In this document: one piece after another, positions 1 to 12,234 of the stretch
Layout: the number at the start of each line of letters is the position of its first letter
How positions within the stretch are numbered: the first letter of the stretch is position 1
NCBI GenBank assembly: GCA_948567375.1
Contig: OX419761.1
Span: 36,024,501 to 36,088,500, forward strand
Direction of reading: 5' to 3'
Source: Lunularia cruciata
Lineage: Eukaryota; Streptophyta; Marchantiopsida; Lunulariales; Lunulariaceae
Length of the DNA: 64,000 nucleotides
Made by a program: the position numbers and the translations under genes
The notes under the pieces: generated by a model
What the model saw: only the letters and a program-made list of their open reading frames with translations
What the model was told of the DNA's origin: nothing
The model's database searches: none

Positions 1-1312
1 GCCCACATTCCAATTTTTGCCGTCAGCTTGGAGCTTTCATCACTGGAGAGAGTAGAGCTTTAGAGATGTTGTACCGTGGAGTCGTCCCAACCACTAATCC
101 CTTGTAATATAAATGTTTGCCCCCGGATTGTTCGAGAAGAGAGTACATCTGTAAAGTAAATCTCCTTCACTGGCAAACACACCTGTTGCCTTATCTGTTA
201 TCTGTCTTATGGGGGGGAAAGCTTCCGCTCTTGGAAGCTTTTGGTACAATATCTCATTGTGGGATGTCATCTGTACAGTAGTGGTGAAGAAATCGCAATA
301 CCTGCTCGATTCGGATTTTAACAACAGGTGAAGTCCAGACAAGACGATTGAGAGATACTTCTGCACTGCGACCAGTGTGTGGATCCGTGTAGAACCCTAT
401 TTAATTCAGGATAATGTTGTTGGACGATGGTGAGTTAAACACGAAAGGTACAAGTCACGTCAGAGACGCGGTTGTCTGTACCCAATGGAAGTACTGTCTT
501 CAGAATGGACAATTTCTAGGTAAATGTGCTACATATTCAGTACCAACCAGCTCAGAAGATAATCACGATCTTGCAACCGCTGACTAACAGCATGGGCATG
601 GAGCCGACCACAGAAAGTGTTCCATCATCCAAGGTGTGGGCAATCAGTCGGAGATCATGAAATTCATGAATTGCCAGGTTCCGTACATACAGTAGAAATA
701 CCTCTGCCAGGCATCAGACTCGCAGTTCCCAACTCGGATGGATCACAAGGATGGGAGATCATGTGAGTAAACGAATTTTCTAGTTTCCAAATCGGTGCAT
801 ATAATATGAGGAGCTTCGGGCTTCCTGGGGAGGTGATTGTTATGTAGTTTTCACATTAAAGTGAGGAGCAGATCTAGGCCAACTTATCATCGAATGATTC
901 TGAGGAATATGAAGCATGTATGAATTAAGTGTATGAAACAGTATGAATCAAGTGAAACAGAAAGATATTCATCGAAACGCAAGAATCCAAAGAAACCAGG
1001 TGTTATTACCATGATTTGGTATTAAAGGTTGGATTATATTGCCCTTTACAATGTCAAATTGTAGTTAAAGTACAACCTAATTAACATATTTGATTACCTG
1101 CAAAAGAAATAAGAAATACAAAAGAGGAAATAATGAGAATCAAATTTTGTGTTAATGAATGTTTTCACACTGCAAAATAAAAATGAAATATAAGCACATT
1201 TCATATGTCATATGAACTAGAATATTAATCTATATGGTCACCACTTCCAAAAAGACAAGAAGATCTTCAGAGCAGACAGTAATTAACAAGAATAACAGTA
1301 ACAATAGGGGAG

Positions 1313-1395
<83 letters not shown>

Positions 1396-2730
1396 AAGCA
1401 AAATTTTTAAATACTGATTTTTTTTCCAATATGACAGAAATTTCTTAATTGCAAGGAATATAAATCTACTTGAAAAGCTGAACGGAAAATTGTTTGCTAA
1501 TTAGAGAGTATGATATTTCCAAGGTAAATTCTATTCCTTCCACATAAATTAAATGGATTATTAAATTTTAATTTTAATGTTAATGTTTTCTTATAAAACT
1601 TTAGTTCTACATTTCCAGAAATTTATCACCAAAATATGGCAGAACAACAATATAAGGTGTAGAACAGGTTCTCTCGTAAAGATAGCGCGAACTGTACCGA
1701 TTCCACACTAATTTTATTAAATAATCAACAGCTGAGATGTAAACTACTAACTGCGTCTTACTTTACTAAAAATATCCTTATTACAATGATTTGCTAGTCT
1801 CATCAATTACGAGAATTCTTTACATAATTTATAAATCTACAAGTAGACTATAAGTTTAATAGTCCATGTTCAAGTGTATCATATATGAAGTATTTATTGA
1901 AGATTCATAAGGATCTCTTTTGCTATTTAGAGATCCGCCCAACAAGTACTCTCTAATATAATAATAACTAAAGTAACTTGATCAAGCTGTTGACATCTCT
2001 AATATGGGTACCAAGAAATAAAGGCCAAATAAAATAATCGGAAGCAAGAAATATTAGACGGTTTACTTCTCCAAAATTGTGTTTATAATTTGGAAGAACA
2101 AATAAAGGTTTTATGTAACATGTCCGGCTAATTAAGCAGCACAAAGTTGCACGTCATTTTTACCATCTAAATGAAAGAATGATGACATATGTATGTGCTT
2201 TAGCTTTTTCTTCTTCCGCTTTTGGATGACAATTACATTCAAACCACGTAGAATGGTAATGAAAGTGGAATTTTCTTTAACTCTTCTCATTTAGACCATT
2301 TTGTACTTGTTTCAAAATATTATACCACTTTTCTATCTGTTTTAATCCTCTGGCTGTTTCTGTAGTTGATCTTGTTAATCTCCAAATTTGTAATCAAAGT
2401 AAGCAAGTCACTAATGCTGTCGAGTTTTGATTTTGTGAAGTGTGCGAGCATCCACAAAATCAACACTCAACATTCATGGGCAATTCATCTCGAATCATAA
2501 AGGTCCGCAGCCATAAGTTTTGCAGAAAGAAACCATAGTCAGTATCTGCAATTACTGCAAAGAGAATGCAAGATCATATTATTTGACATTGTAATGGACC
2601 TGAAACACCTATGGGCAGAGCTAATGAAAGTCATGAGCTTTTTATACCACCCAGAAACGCGTAATTTATTCATCCCTCCAATTGGGACAATTAATGAGTT
2701 GTTATTCTGAAGAATCTCTTGAGTAGGAAT
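1..2730. other. Intergenic, no supported gene
   Basis: No gene can be supported here. The first ~800 bases are less AT-rich than the rest and contain one open frame on the minus strand (94-366, 90 codons) with no recognisable motif; it could be an exon of a gene running off the left edge, but nothing confirms that. The remainder is AT-rich and holds the TA microsatellite listed separately. Confidence 0.5.
1314..1392. repeat. (TA)n microsatellite
   Basis: An uninterrupted run of about 39 TA units. It is probably variable in length between individuals and also liable to assembly error. Confidence 0.97.
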
Positions 2731-3927
2731 CTACAAAGCTGCCACGACGGATGAGGCAATGACAGCGAGGACGGACAAAGCTACGCTGGATGTGGCCACG
2801 AGGGCTCCACTACCAGGTGGCGACAGGTCGTCGACTGTATTGGATTCCGGAACGGGGGCGATGGGTGTATCTGGAACTGGCGCTTCAGCAGGGCTGGGGA
2901 CCAGGGCATCGGCGCCGAAAAGTTCACTAGGGAGGAGAACTGCGTCGATGCCGAACATCGTAACTGGTCTAGCGTTGTAAAGAGTCTCGGTAATGCTAGC
3001 ATCGTTCACTCCAGTTAGCAGCGTGACTTTCTTGCCGGCGGCGGTCACACTGAGAAGGTACCCTGTGGCGACGGTGGAGGCGATGGTCTGAACGGGAGAG
3101 TCGACCATGTTTTCAAGAATGTCCAAAGACTGGTAAGAAGTGAGAGCATGGTACTGCATCAACAGCTTCTGGTTCGTGACGGAGAGGTCTTGGATGGATC
3201 CGGATGCAAGTTCGTTGAAAGCTGAGTCCTTGGGAGCGAAGACGGTGATTCCGCCTCCTGTCTTCCTGCCTGCGAAGATGGCGTCCACTCCGGTGCTCTT
3301 TAGAAAGCTGACGAACAAAGTGTACTCTTTGAAGGATTCCAGGACCTCGATCAGGTCTCCTGTGACGGTGTTGAAGTTTACTGGCAGGAGAACTTGGTCG
3401 ATCTGAATGATGCTGATATCGAAAGCAACGTTGGTGATGTTTTTTACCACTGTTACGTTGGAAGTTGAGTCGGGAACTGTTGGGCCGATGAGAATTCCTG
3501 ATGCGAGGTTGTAGATGTTGAGAAACCCATCATTTTCGTTGGCTCTACCAGTGGTCTGAAGGAGTGTGGTGACGGAGGTGTAGTTGGCTGTGTCCAACGC
3601 CTTAAGCTCGTCCATGCTCAGGAACTGAAGAAGCACGTGGTAGCGCAGAAGATCAGCGATCTTGATGGAATCGACATTGGGGTTGCTGGCTAGGAAGGAA
3701 GATATGACTCCGTTGGATAGAGCCAAAACCGTGACTGATGAGCGAGAATTGATCTCTTCAGCGACTCCTGACGAAGACAACAGTCTGTTGAACTCGCTAA
3801 ACTCAGGAAAAGTGTCCAATATCTTCGTTACATTGAACTTGGGAGCCGTTTGAGCTGACGATAGCACCAAGCTGCATAGTAGCACAGCGGCTACTAAGCT
3901 AAGGCTTGCTGTTCTCTCTGAAGCCAT
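2731..3927 (-). CDS. Fasciclin-like arabinogalactan protein (FLA)
   Basis: A single intronless frame. The start is placed at the second ATG (3927) because the protein then opens with a typical secretory signal peptide (MASERTASLSLVAAVLLCSL, predicted cleavage near SSAQ); an in-frame ATG at 3954 would add nine polar residues. Two FAS1 domains follow, roughly residues 30-180 and 190-335. Each has the conserved block pattern: VTVLALSNGV and LLRYHVLL in the first, ITVFAPKDSAFNEL and LLMQYHAL in the second. Several N-X-S/T sequons are present. A Pro/Ala-rich stretch (APVPDTPIAPVP) fits a hydroxyproline-linked arabinogalactan module, and the protein ends in a small-residue site plus hydrophobic tail, as expected for a GPI anchor. 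Known family role: cell-surface adhesion and wall organisation. The domain order is seen; the exact function is inferred from the family. No frameshift or stop interrupts it. Confidence 0.93.
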   Translation of the reverse strand: MASERTASLSLVAAVLLCSLVLSSAQTAPKFNVTKILDTFPEFSEFNRLLSSSGVAEEINSRSSVTVLALSNGVISSFLASNPNVDSIKIADLLRYHVLLQFLSMDELKALDTANYTSVTTLLQTTGRANENDGFLNIYNLASGILIGPTVPDSTSNVTVVKNITNVAFDISIIQIDQVLLPVNFNTVTGDLIEVLESFKEYTLFVSFLKSTGVDAIFAGRKTGGGITVFAPKDSAFNELASGSIQDLSVTNQKLLMQYHALTSYQSLDILENMVDSPVQTIASTVATGYLLSVTAAGKKVTLLTGVNDASITETLYNARPVTMFGIDAVLLPSELFGADALVPSPAEAPVPDTPIAPVPESNTVDDLSPPGSGALVATSSVALSVLAVIASSVVAAL

Positions 3928-3978
3928 CTCTAACTTGATGTCCTTCCCTGTCAAATCGCGATTGAAATTGGTAACTGC

Positions 3979-3990
3979 TGCTTATAATGC
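3979..3990 (-). promoter_or_regulatory. Possible TATA element of the FLA gene
   Basis: The minus strand reads CATTATAAGC about 55 bases upstream of the chosen start codon. Spacing would give a very short 5' leader, so this is only a weak candidate. Confidence 0.3.
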
Positions 3991-6972
3991 AGGTTTTGGT
4001 TGTTCTAAGGGAACATGAAGTATGATCCAAGAGCTAGAACACATGCAGAGAGCACATGCAGAGGCTCTGAAAGGAGGAAAGTGGATACTCGGAAAGCCAA
4101 AATCCAGTGCTTATAAAGGTCGTACACAGCCGAGAAACATGGTGAGATCGCATATAGGGCCGCATTCCGGGTACACTTGCGATTTACCAAATTGAATACT
4201 GTATTTGTCCAAGATGATGGAAAACACATTCTAAATCTTTTGCATAAGCCAAACGGGCTGGGGCAAATCATAGCTGGATTATTCTGGCAATCACTGTCGC
4301 TACATACTTAGCTTGAATTAAGGATGCCACGGCTACGTATCTAGTCCAAATCGTGCACTTCCGCCAAATTATCATGTTACAGCATGAGAAAGAGATAAGG
4401 AGCTGACAACTGTAGCTAGCCAGTTGACAGGAGTTTGGGGCTCATGGGTGTCATGGAAATTCATCAACGATCTCAATGCCTTTCCAGGTTTTTGACTCCA
4501 CATATAATTTTCACCTTGAGATGCATGAAGGAAATTTGTCTGGAGGAACAGGAGACCAATCGACGGTCTATGTCAGAAGCCAATCTTGTGCAGTTCAATG
4601 TTGTATCCACTTCAGGCATCAAAAACTGTTCCTGTATGCGAAATTGGACAATTGCATCCGCCATCTATGGCGGAACTAGTTTCAGCTGCAGTGGGATCTA
4701 CAGTGCCATATTGCTATATTCATCTGAACAGCGCAATTTTCCCGCTCCTTCTGCAGGATATCCACAAACCCAACCTCAAAAAGTTTAAAATCGTGGTCGC
4801 GGTATCTACAGATCACCATGCAGTTGAGACATCGTGTATTTCTCTCCTCAGTTACTCAAAATCTACAACCTTTGAGACAATTTCCTGTTCAGTTACAGGT
4901 TTGTCAACTTTATGCTTCCATTTATTCCTAGTCCCACTACAATAGTATGGTGTAAGATATTTGCTCACCAGGGTGAAAATACCGTTGACATTGGTAGCTG
5001 AAACTATTACATGCGGGTCTACCATACTCATCGATTGACAAGGAAACTTCAAGATTTACTTGTTGCAGATACCAATTGTTTTCTGGGCCTTGTAGGTACT
5101 GAGTTAATATTCGACTTAGAGTAGACGTTCTTTCATTGCGGTTTAGTAGGAGTGGCATACATATCAGAACGATGAGGTAAAGAGGTTGCCTGCTTCTGAA
5201 AGTTTTCGAGGTGTTCACTGAATGAGTGACTTGTATCATAATAATATACGAGATTAATATGCTCACTCATACTCAGGGCTCATAAATATTTGCTCACGCA
5301 CTGTATGGTGTAGAATTTGTAGGAATTCTACGTGCAAACTACTATGTGGCGCTCGTCAAATAAGCATATATAGTCCAATACTGTCACATTATTACAGTTC
5401 TGTCGTTTCAACTTGAGCTTTCTATCCTGATTCTTACGATGCAATCACCAGGTATATATTACTAGTAGTTTAACTTGTTCTCGTAAGCCAAGATCTGTCC
5501 AGTGAAATGAGAACTTATGCAATCTCATTCTGTCAGTGAACGACACAATTTTCGTGTTGTCAACTCACACGACATGACAAAGCAGAGTTAGATCCTTGCA
5601 CATTAGAAAAGACTCCGGAGTACATGGTGAGCGAAATAATGTGCGCGAAACGATTTACGCGACCATCATACATACCATACGTGGTGGCCATCGTTGATAA
5701 ACTACAGTGGCGCAGTTGGCATAACTATTAGTCGTTTAGAACAAAGAGATGATTGCTCCAAATGTCTATGCGGATAGTAAAGAGTGAAGAACGCTGAGCC
5801 TGGAAAATAGAGTTACTACGAAATACAAATCCATGGTTACAAAAATAGGTTACAAACCCCACGTTTGTGGTTGCTACTCATTTGCATGAATCGCACCACC
5901 GGGTATTACTGTCTATTACAGTGTGTGCACTGCATATGAAATCTAATGTCGGTTAAAACTCAGTCACAATTAGCCAAATGCAATTCAACGAACGATAGAG
6001 GAAATCACACAGGGAATGACACGTTTGAGTTTCAGAGGATACAACGTTACTTCTCGCCCTCAATCTGAACAAATGGAGGCTGAATTGGGCGGGGAGTGGC
6101 CGCGAATTGACAGCCACTCCCGCCCAATTCAAAGTTCTAAGATGTGGGTTCTAATAGAGCACTATTGGTCCAGAATTACGCAGAACTTTCGCACAGAAGG
6201 AAAACGTCGTTACCAGTAAAACTAGTTCGACATTCTTGGTGCGATCTTGGAGCTAATGCTGGGATGCCGGCTATCCAGGCCCAACCTCGTAGCAGGGCGT
6301 TGTTTTGTAGATCACCTCAACAACTGTTCAGTTCATGTCCTGTCTCAGATCAGCCACTGCATATCTCAGTTGTTTCGCAACTCATCTTAGAGGTGTATTG
6401 CAAGACTATGGTGATCGGCCTACAATGCAACCTACAATGACTGTCTTGCCCCATATCCGTACGAAGATTAGACTCATGATCTGACGACGGTTTTAGAATT
6501 CATATTTCTGTAGAAAGAAAAATGTGGATGTTGTGATCAAACACCAAGTGCTGATTGTACCTGCAGGCAATTGAAGGTGGAATTGACATGACTATTACGA
6601 GTGGGGACGAGGGAAGTCCGAATGAACAGTGTGAATGTCGTCGTGCGGGAGCGCTGCATATCTACCACAGGTACTGTGTTTCTTCTTAGCTTGCTATCTT
6701 CGGCGCCAGCCGTTGTCAAGTTATGCTTTGATGAGTTTCGTCTCGTTTACAATTGCCGTAGACGTACCAAGTGAGAGTCGACAACATACCCGCCATCTCC
6801 TAGAGATGTATGTTCTCGTGACATTCGAGCAATTGTGCAGCCCAACTGTACATCTCGACAAGAAATCAATACAGCGTCAGTTATGCTGACATGCGAAGAG
6901 TTACACATCTATCTTGTGATCTTTTAGTCTTATACTATTAGTGTAAACTACGTCACCGAAATAGCAGATCGA
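3991..6972. other. Intergenic, upstream of FLA
   Basis: Several short open frames occur on both strands, but none carries a recognisable domain or convincing splice structure. The only strong structure is the GC-rich hairpin at 6081-6131. The FLA promoter should lie at the left end. Confidence 0.5.
6081..6131. repeat. GC-rich inverted repeat (hairpin)
   Basis: Left arm 6081-6100 and right arm 6113-6131 are reverse complements except for one extra G in the left arm, enclosing a 12-base loop. The arms centre on TTGGGCGGG / CCCGCCCAA. No ORF or tRNA explains it. Confidence 0.85.
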
Positions 6973-7054
6973 GTCAGGATGGCCGAGTGGTCTAAGGCGC
7001 CCGACTCAAGTTCGGGTCTCGTGAGAGGCGTGGGTTCAAATCCCACTTCTGACA
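6973..7054 (+). tRNA. tRNA-Leu (CAA)
   Basis: An 82-nt cloverleaf: acceptor GTCAGGA pairs with TTCTGAC, the anticodon loop CTCAAGT carries CAA, there is a long class II variable arm, and the T loop is GGTTCAAATCC. No intron. A T4 run at 7102-7105 could terminate Pol III transcription. Confidence 0.96.
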
Positions 7055-8333
7055 CCAGCATTGGGCGGGTATGGTCTTCCATCTCAGCTCACTTCTCTGT
7101 GTTTTCCCATTCCACACACCTTATGTTCCATGACTGGCATCAGGCACCTGTGGGGCATGCTTTTACAACGTAGTCATTCCTTGGAAGAAGAATTATGTGG
7201 ACAAGAGGCGGATTACATCCACTGGCGAGCGAACCAAGTTACCTTCTACCTTCTACTTCTACTGCAGACTTGACTCTTGGTAAGAACTTATCCTTCTCTA
7301 AGAATAACATCGTTATGTCTACGTTCTTTAAGATAGGCATGCATACTCTTTGGACTTTTGAATAAAGACTGGCCTCCAAGTAAAGGCAGTTCACCTTTTC
7401 ATTCCTCTAACCTACCCTAGGGTTTATATGGAGTAGTGATATGTTTGTGGAAAATTTACCATATCAGATTAGATGATTGGGGGGTATCACATTCATTTTT
7501 TACTATTTTATTTTATAGCTTACTTTAGACAATAATGGGTGAAAACAATTGCTGGGGCCATCCATCTAAATGATACTTCTTTGTATGTTGGGTGGTAGGT
7601 ACACTATTGACTTAAATAGATTTGACATTGCAGGGGCAAGAGGATAGATTTCTCCTCCCTATATTATTGGTACTTAGCACCGTTTTATCTCTTTGTTTTT
7701 ACCATCCTCATCCTTGTTGTGTGTCAACTTTGAAAGTAGTTTCTCCTAATGTTTTAAATATCACCCAAGGAAGTACCCAGATAAAACCGGAACCACGATT
7801 CTCAAACCCGTAATTCATCTACAGTTACGCGTACCCGCGATACAGAGTATTTCTCTGAGGGAAGAGTTCCTCGCAGAGTCAGTAGCTCTTTCTTCTCTCA
7901 GCTCGTAAGAGCTCAGCAAGCCAGTTTTCCCGTTTGTTTGTTCGATTTAGCAATACGGTATGTCAAATGTAAAACTTCCACACTGCGGATAGTTGATTTT
8001 CGATCTTTGTTAGGACTATTTTGTCGATTTATTATGTATGGTGCTGTGCGATCAGTCTGTCGGGTGATGCGGTCTTGTGTGTCGATTGGTGAAGTACGCT
8101 CGAGAGCCCGATAATCCCACCAAATCATGCAACGCTCGAGGGTCTGATTTGCGAGTGCACTTCAAGGTTTTTATAAATTTGATTCCTCGAATGTATATGG
8201 ATTATTTGAGAATTTGAATACAACGACGAAATTGTTAAATTTTGGAAATAGAGTAAACTTGTATGTTATAGAACACTCACAAAACTTTTAAGTAATGTGA
8301 TCAATTAATATGTTCTAAGTGTTAATCGCATAT
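7055..8333. other. Intergenic between tRNA genes
   Basis: No gene recognised. It contains one very degraded possible RLE 3' tail (about 7672-7727). Confidence 0.5.
7672..7727 (+). repeat. Possible degraded RLE-element 3' tail
   Basis: The string CTTAGCACCGTTTTATCTCT matches the start of the other tails (compare 23817 and 15152), but the sequence then diverges and only CCATCCTCATCC recalls the rest. Probably an internally deleted old copy; no TSD found. Confidence 0.35.
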
Positions 8334-8420
8334 GGGGCGGTGGCGCAGTTGGTTAGCGCGTCGGTCTCATAGCTAAACCGAGAAATCCGGAGGTCGTGAG
8401 TTCGAGCCTCACTCGCCCCA
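8334..8420 (+). tRNA. tRNA-Met (CAT), elongator, intron-containing
   Basis: Acceptor GGGGCGG pairs with TCGCCCC, and the T arm contains GTTCGAGCC. The anticodon loop is split after CTCATA by a short intron of about 13 nt (GCTAAACCGAGAA). This matches the known intron of plant elongator tRNA-Met genes. A T4 terminator lies at 8423-8426. Confidence 0.94.
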
Positions 8421-8852
8421 CCTTTTGACTTTTCTTCTTCTATCATTCGTAATCTCTGGTTTACTGAAAGTGCTCTGGTTTTCTTCTTGTACGAGGTGAG
8501 TAGATATTCCGTTCGACGCCAGTATGAGGGAACTGCGAGAAGAGCTTGTAGATTGTTAGTGCCTCATCTCAACTACATGAGCTGGTGTTGCAAGTAGGAG
8601 GAGCAAGCTCCTCAACCAATGTACATGACGAGGTCAAGGAAACTCCAGCTCTCAGATTTTCATCCCCATCAAGGGTTTGAACTGTAAGGATGGTAAGAGG
8701 CCACATAGAGTCAAACGAATGTCCGGCTCGAGCTAAACCCCGGTGTGCGGGCACCCTCGGTGGATGAATGTCCTGGTGGGCTCAGTCCGCCAGCGGTGAA
8801 GGTGTTCAGCGTTCGGACACGTGTATAATTTTATTTATAACTTCCCCGCCGA

Positions 8853-8934
8853 CTATTTAAGTTTGTGTGGCTTGATGGGGTCTTCCTATCCTTCTCGTTA
8901 TCCTACTCCGTCGCCATTTTCTATTTAAGTTTGT
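8853..8934 (+). mobile_element. 5'-truncated RLE non-LTR copy with 14-bp TSD
   Basis: A 54-bp insert (8867-8920) carries only the end of the RLE 3' UTR, including GGCTTGATGGGGTCTTCC and the terminus GTCGCCATTTT. It is flanked by a perfect duplication CTATTTAAGTTTGT at 8853-8866 and 8921-8934. This fixes the 3' end of the element. Confidence 0.9.
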
Positions 8935-9061
8935 ATCGGCATATTTAGAGGCATAAAACCGAGACGGTATCCCTAGAAGATTCTACTCAGTGGAGAGCGC
9001 AGTCCAAAGGTCTAATATAATTTAATTGATTAATTTTAATATCTCGTAAATTGAACAAGTT

Positions 9062-9135
9062 GGCCTATTAGCTCAGCTGGTTAGAGCGTCGTGCTAATAA
9101 CGCGAAGGTCACAGGTTCGAGACCTGTATGGGCCA
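9062..9135 (+). tRNA. tRNA-Ile (AAT)
   Basis: A 74-nt cloverleaf: GGCCTAT pairs with ATGGGCC, the anticodon loop CTAATAA carries AAT, and the T arm contains GGTTCGAGACC. A T4 terminator lies at 9149-9152. Confidence 0.96.
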
Positions 9136-12100
9136 CAAGTGCCTAGCATTTTGTATTTGCCTCCAACCAAAACAGAGTATATCTTCAAGGGCCTCTGTCC
9201 AATAATGTATTTAAAAAAGGTTATGTAAAAATATAGTCAACTAGTGGACTGAAACTGTTGATCTAAGTATTATCTAAGTATTACTAGTCAACTTATCAAC
9301 TTATATATATATATCTACTAGAGGAGTAATTAAGGCACATTCTTTCCTAATATTCAACAAAACATGGACTTAATCAACATATCTACTGATTTTTTTAGAA
9401 GCTTATTCAAGTTAGAGCATCTAGATATTATTTAATTCAAGAAAAATAATTATAGAAATAACAACATTACATGAGGATTTAGAGAATATTTAATTGATAT
9501 ATCTACACAACTATCCCATCTTGATGCTTGAGTAAGAGAGTCCAAAGCATAACGAAAAGCTTAAAGGTGCCTATCATTATCCTAATAATTTTTATTCATT
9601 ATAATCAAAGGTCTCTCACCGTATCCTTTACTGTATAATCTGACTCAATAACATCTCTATCCATAGCTTTCAAACATACATTTAGTCTAAAAGATAGATG
9701 TTGAGCATATCATATAAATTTGATTCTTCTTCAATTGAAGGATAAAATAGCTTCATTATATTTAGATCCTAAATAGATGAGTATCTTATGTCCATAATTA
9801 CTATGCTGAAAGTATTGTAGAATGACTTTCAATTGCCATAACAATAGCAATAAGAGCACACCAAAATTTCAAATCATTATAGGTAACTCTAACTACTATA
9901 GGCAAAGGAATAAAATCATATCGTCTTATATCCTAACCACATTAGATTGGAATCAATGCTAGATTTCAAATGCTTAAAGCATTCTTTATATATATGTATA
10001 TATAACAATCTAGATATCAGTTTTAGACTTTATGTTGAAATTTGGATGGAAAGCAAGTCCAAATTGATTGACTTTAGTACAAATTCTGACTCTATGACGC
10101 TGGCAATCTAATATGTATTTTAGATTTTACTTTATCTATGTCCTCGTTAGCAATACAAGATTTCCAGAACAGTTAACTTCAACACCGAGGTAACACAAGA
10201 AATGTCATCATACCAAGTAGATCAAAGGTTAGGGAAATGGTGATATCTTTATTGACAAAATAGCATTGTCACTACAAAAATTAACATCCTAATGCAAGAG
10301 ATCAACTATGTGGGATAATTCAACCAGGATAAAATAGTTAATTGACAATTATGACTCAAAAACTCACACTGATTTTACATTATCGTTTCTAGAAAACCAT
10401 TTTGTGCTTTCCTTAGTACCTATGAAACTATAGCTGATAATGTTGTGCAAGTTTCTTTATGTATCGGAGAATTTATAATATGGTCATGCATGTGCCATGT
10501 ACCTTACCCTTTGGCGATCGCGTAGATCACATGTCTCCCCCGAGAAATTATACTAGTCTAACCACATTTGGAACGCGGTAAAAGATAGATCATCAAACGC
10601 AGTAAACGATTGATCTACTTTAGCTACTCGCTACTCTCAATAAAATTTGATATATAATACCTTCATCTCAGTTTTGATTTGAACATGTAAAATAAAACGT
10701 TTGTTTAAAGCAATGCAACTAAGATGATCGAGAACTTCAACTTGGGAAATAGACTCTCATCTTTAATTTCTAGTTGATGCACATAAAGTAATGATGTTCT
10801 GATTTTAAAGATCTATATCTTAGAGAAAAGCTGAAATATGCAGAGATAACATCATAAGTATGATTACATTGGTTTTAAAAATGATCACATTAATTATAAT
10901 AAATAAGTATGATGAATAACAATGATAAAAATGCTGAATATTTTCCAATTATAGCTACTTCTACAATAATTTTATATCTTTAAACTACAAAGAGTTTTAC
11001 TTGAAGATGAAAACACACAAGCTAAAACACCTTGATTCTCATCTTCAAGCTCCACCCCCGCTTAAACACAGCCCCATATTGGATATATTTCTTATTTGCA
11101 AGTTGTTCCTGTCCTTCCTATCTCAACACTATCCTTCCTATCAGCGATTTGGAGATAATTCTCAAACTCCAAATGTCTCTTTGTACCATGCCAATCTTCC
11201 ACATGTGCATATATACTCCTTCACAAATTAACTCATCGACTGACGGAAAATACTAATCTGTGAAGTTAATTATTCCGTATTAAGTGAATAAATTACTCGA
11301 AGTATCTATAGCGTTACCAGATACTAACTACATTCCAAACCTGTATACTTTTAATCACACCTTCTGCTCAATTTAGAATGTTCGGTGGATTAACAAGCTA
11401 AATAGCAAAGATGGCTTCATATCGCCCATCTTCTCTTTTCCATTTGCACATGTTCTTTTCACTTGTAGTTTAAAAATTATATCGCTCCTATCTTCATCCT
11501 TCGTTCCATATTTCGTCTAACTTCAGTTACTTTCCTTCATCGTTCATTTGCTTCGCTAAGCTGTTCATCCCATCCATTGTTTATGTATCGCACCCAGCAC
11601 CCGCTCTTATGGAGTCTGGAGTTTGGAGCTTCTGTTTTGTGCACAAGCCGGTAGTTCCATGCGGTGTAAGTCTTTATTTTGCACATGGTCCATGTTTCTT
11701 TCTATCCATTCAGTTGGCACCTACAGTGAAAGGATTCGGTATTGAGCTGCGGGAGAGTGTGGCGACGTGCGGGAGAGTGTGGAGACGGGAGAGGAAAGGG
11801 AGAGACATGAGACAATTTCTATAATTTCCGAGGGCTCTCTAGCATGTAGCATTCGAGTGAATAATCGATTCTTTTCGTTTTTCAATTTCGGTTCCATTGG
11901 CACCTAGATTGAAGACTATGGAGAATGGAGTAGAAAGTTATGAAGATTTTTAGATTTTTTTTATTTTTTTAGGGTATCGAGTGATCATTATACATTGAGA
12001 GTGATGGATCAAGAATTTTAGTTTCCAATCTCTTGGTTTTCATGATTAAGTTCCATGGGACTTTAGTTTTAAAATTTTGGAGATGAAAATTGAAAGTTAT

Positions 12101-12234
12101 GAAAGTTTATAGATTTTAGGGTTTGGAGAGATTGTTTTCTTACGTGAGTTGGGATGTGAGGGGTTGTGGTTTTGCAAATATGGGGAGATGTGGAGAGGAG
12201 CAGCTGTGTTACTATCATTATTCTTGTGCTAGCC
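9136..12234. other. AT-rich intergenic and 5' flank of the RLE element
   Basis: No gene supported. 9136-11500 is AT-rich with stops in all frames. 11580-12234 is less AT-rich, with a short local duplication of GTGCGGGAGAGTGTGG around 11747-11785. It may include the 5' UTR of the RLE element, whose 5' end could not be fixed because no matching TSD was found. Confidence 0.5.

Noticed and set aside
94-366. 90-codon minus-strand open frame
   Set aside because: No domain, no splice context and at the window edge; not enough to call a gene.
1314-1392. TA run as a possible origin or scaffold attachment site
   Set aside because: A simple microsatellite explains it.
2759-3853. Several plus-strand open frames across the FLA gene
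   Set aside because: Shadows of the minus-strand FLA coding sequence.
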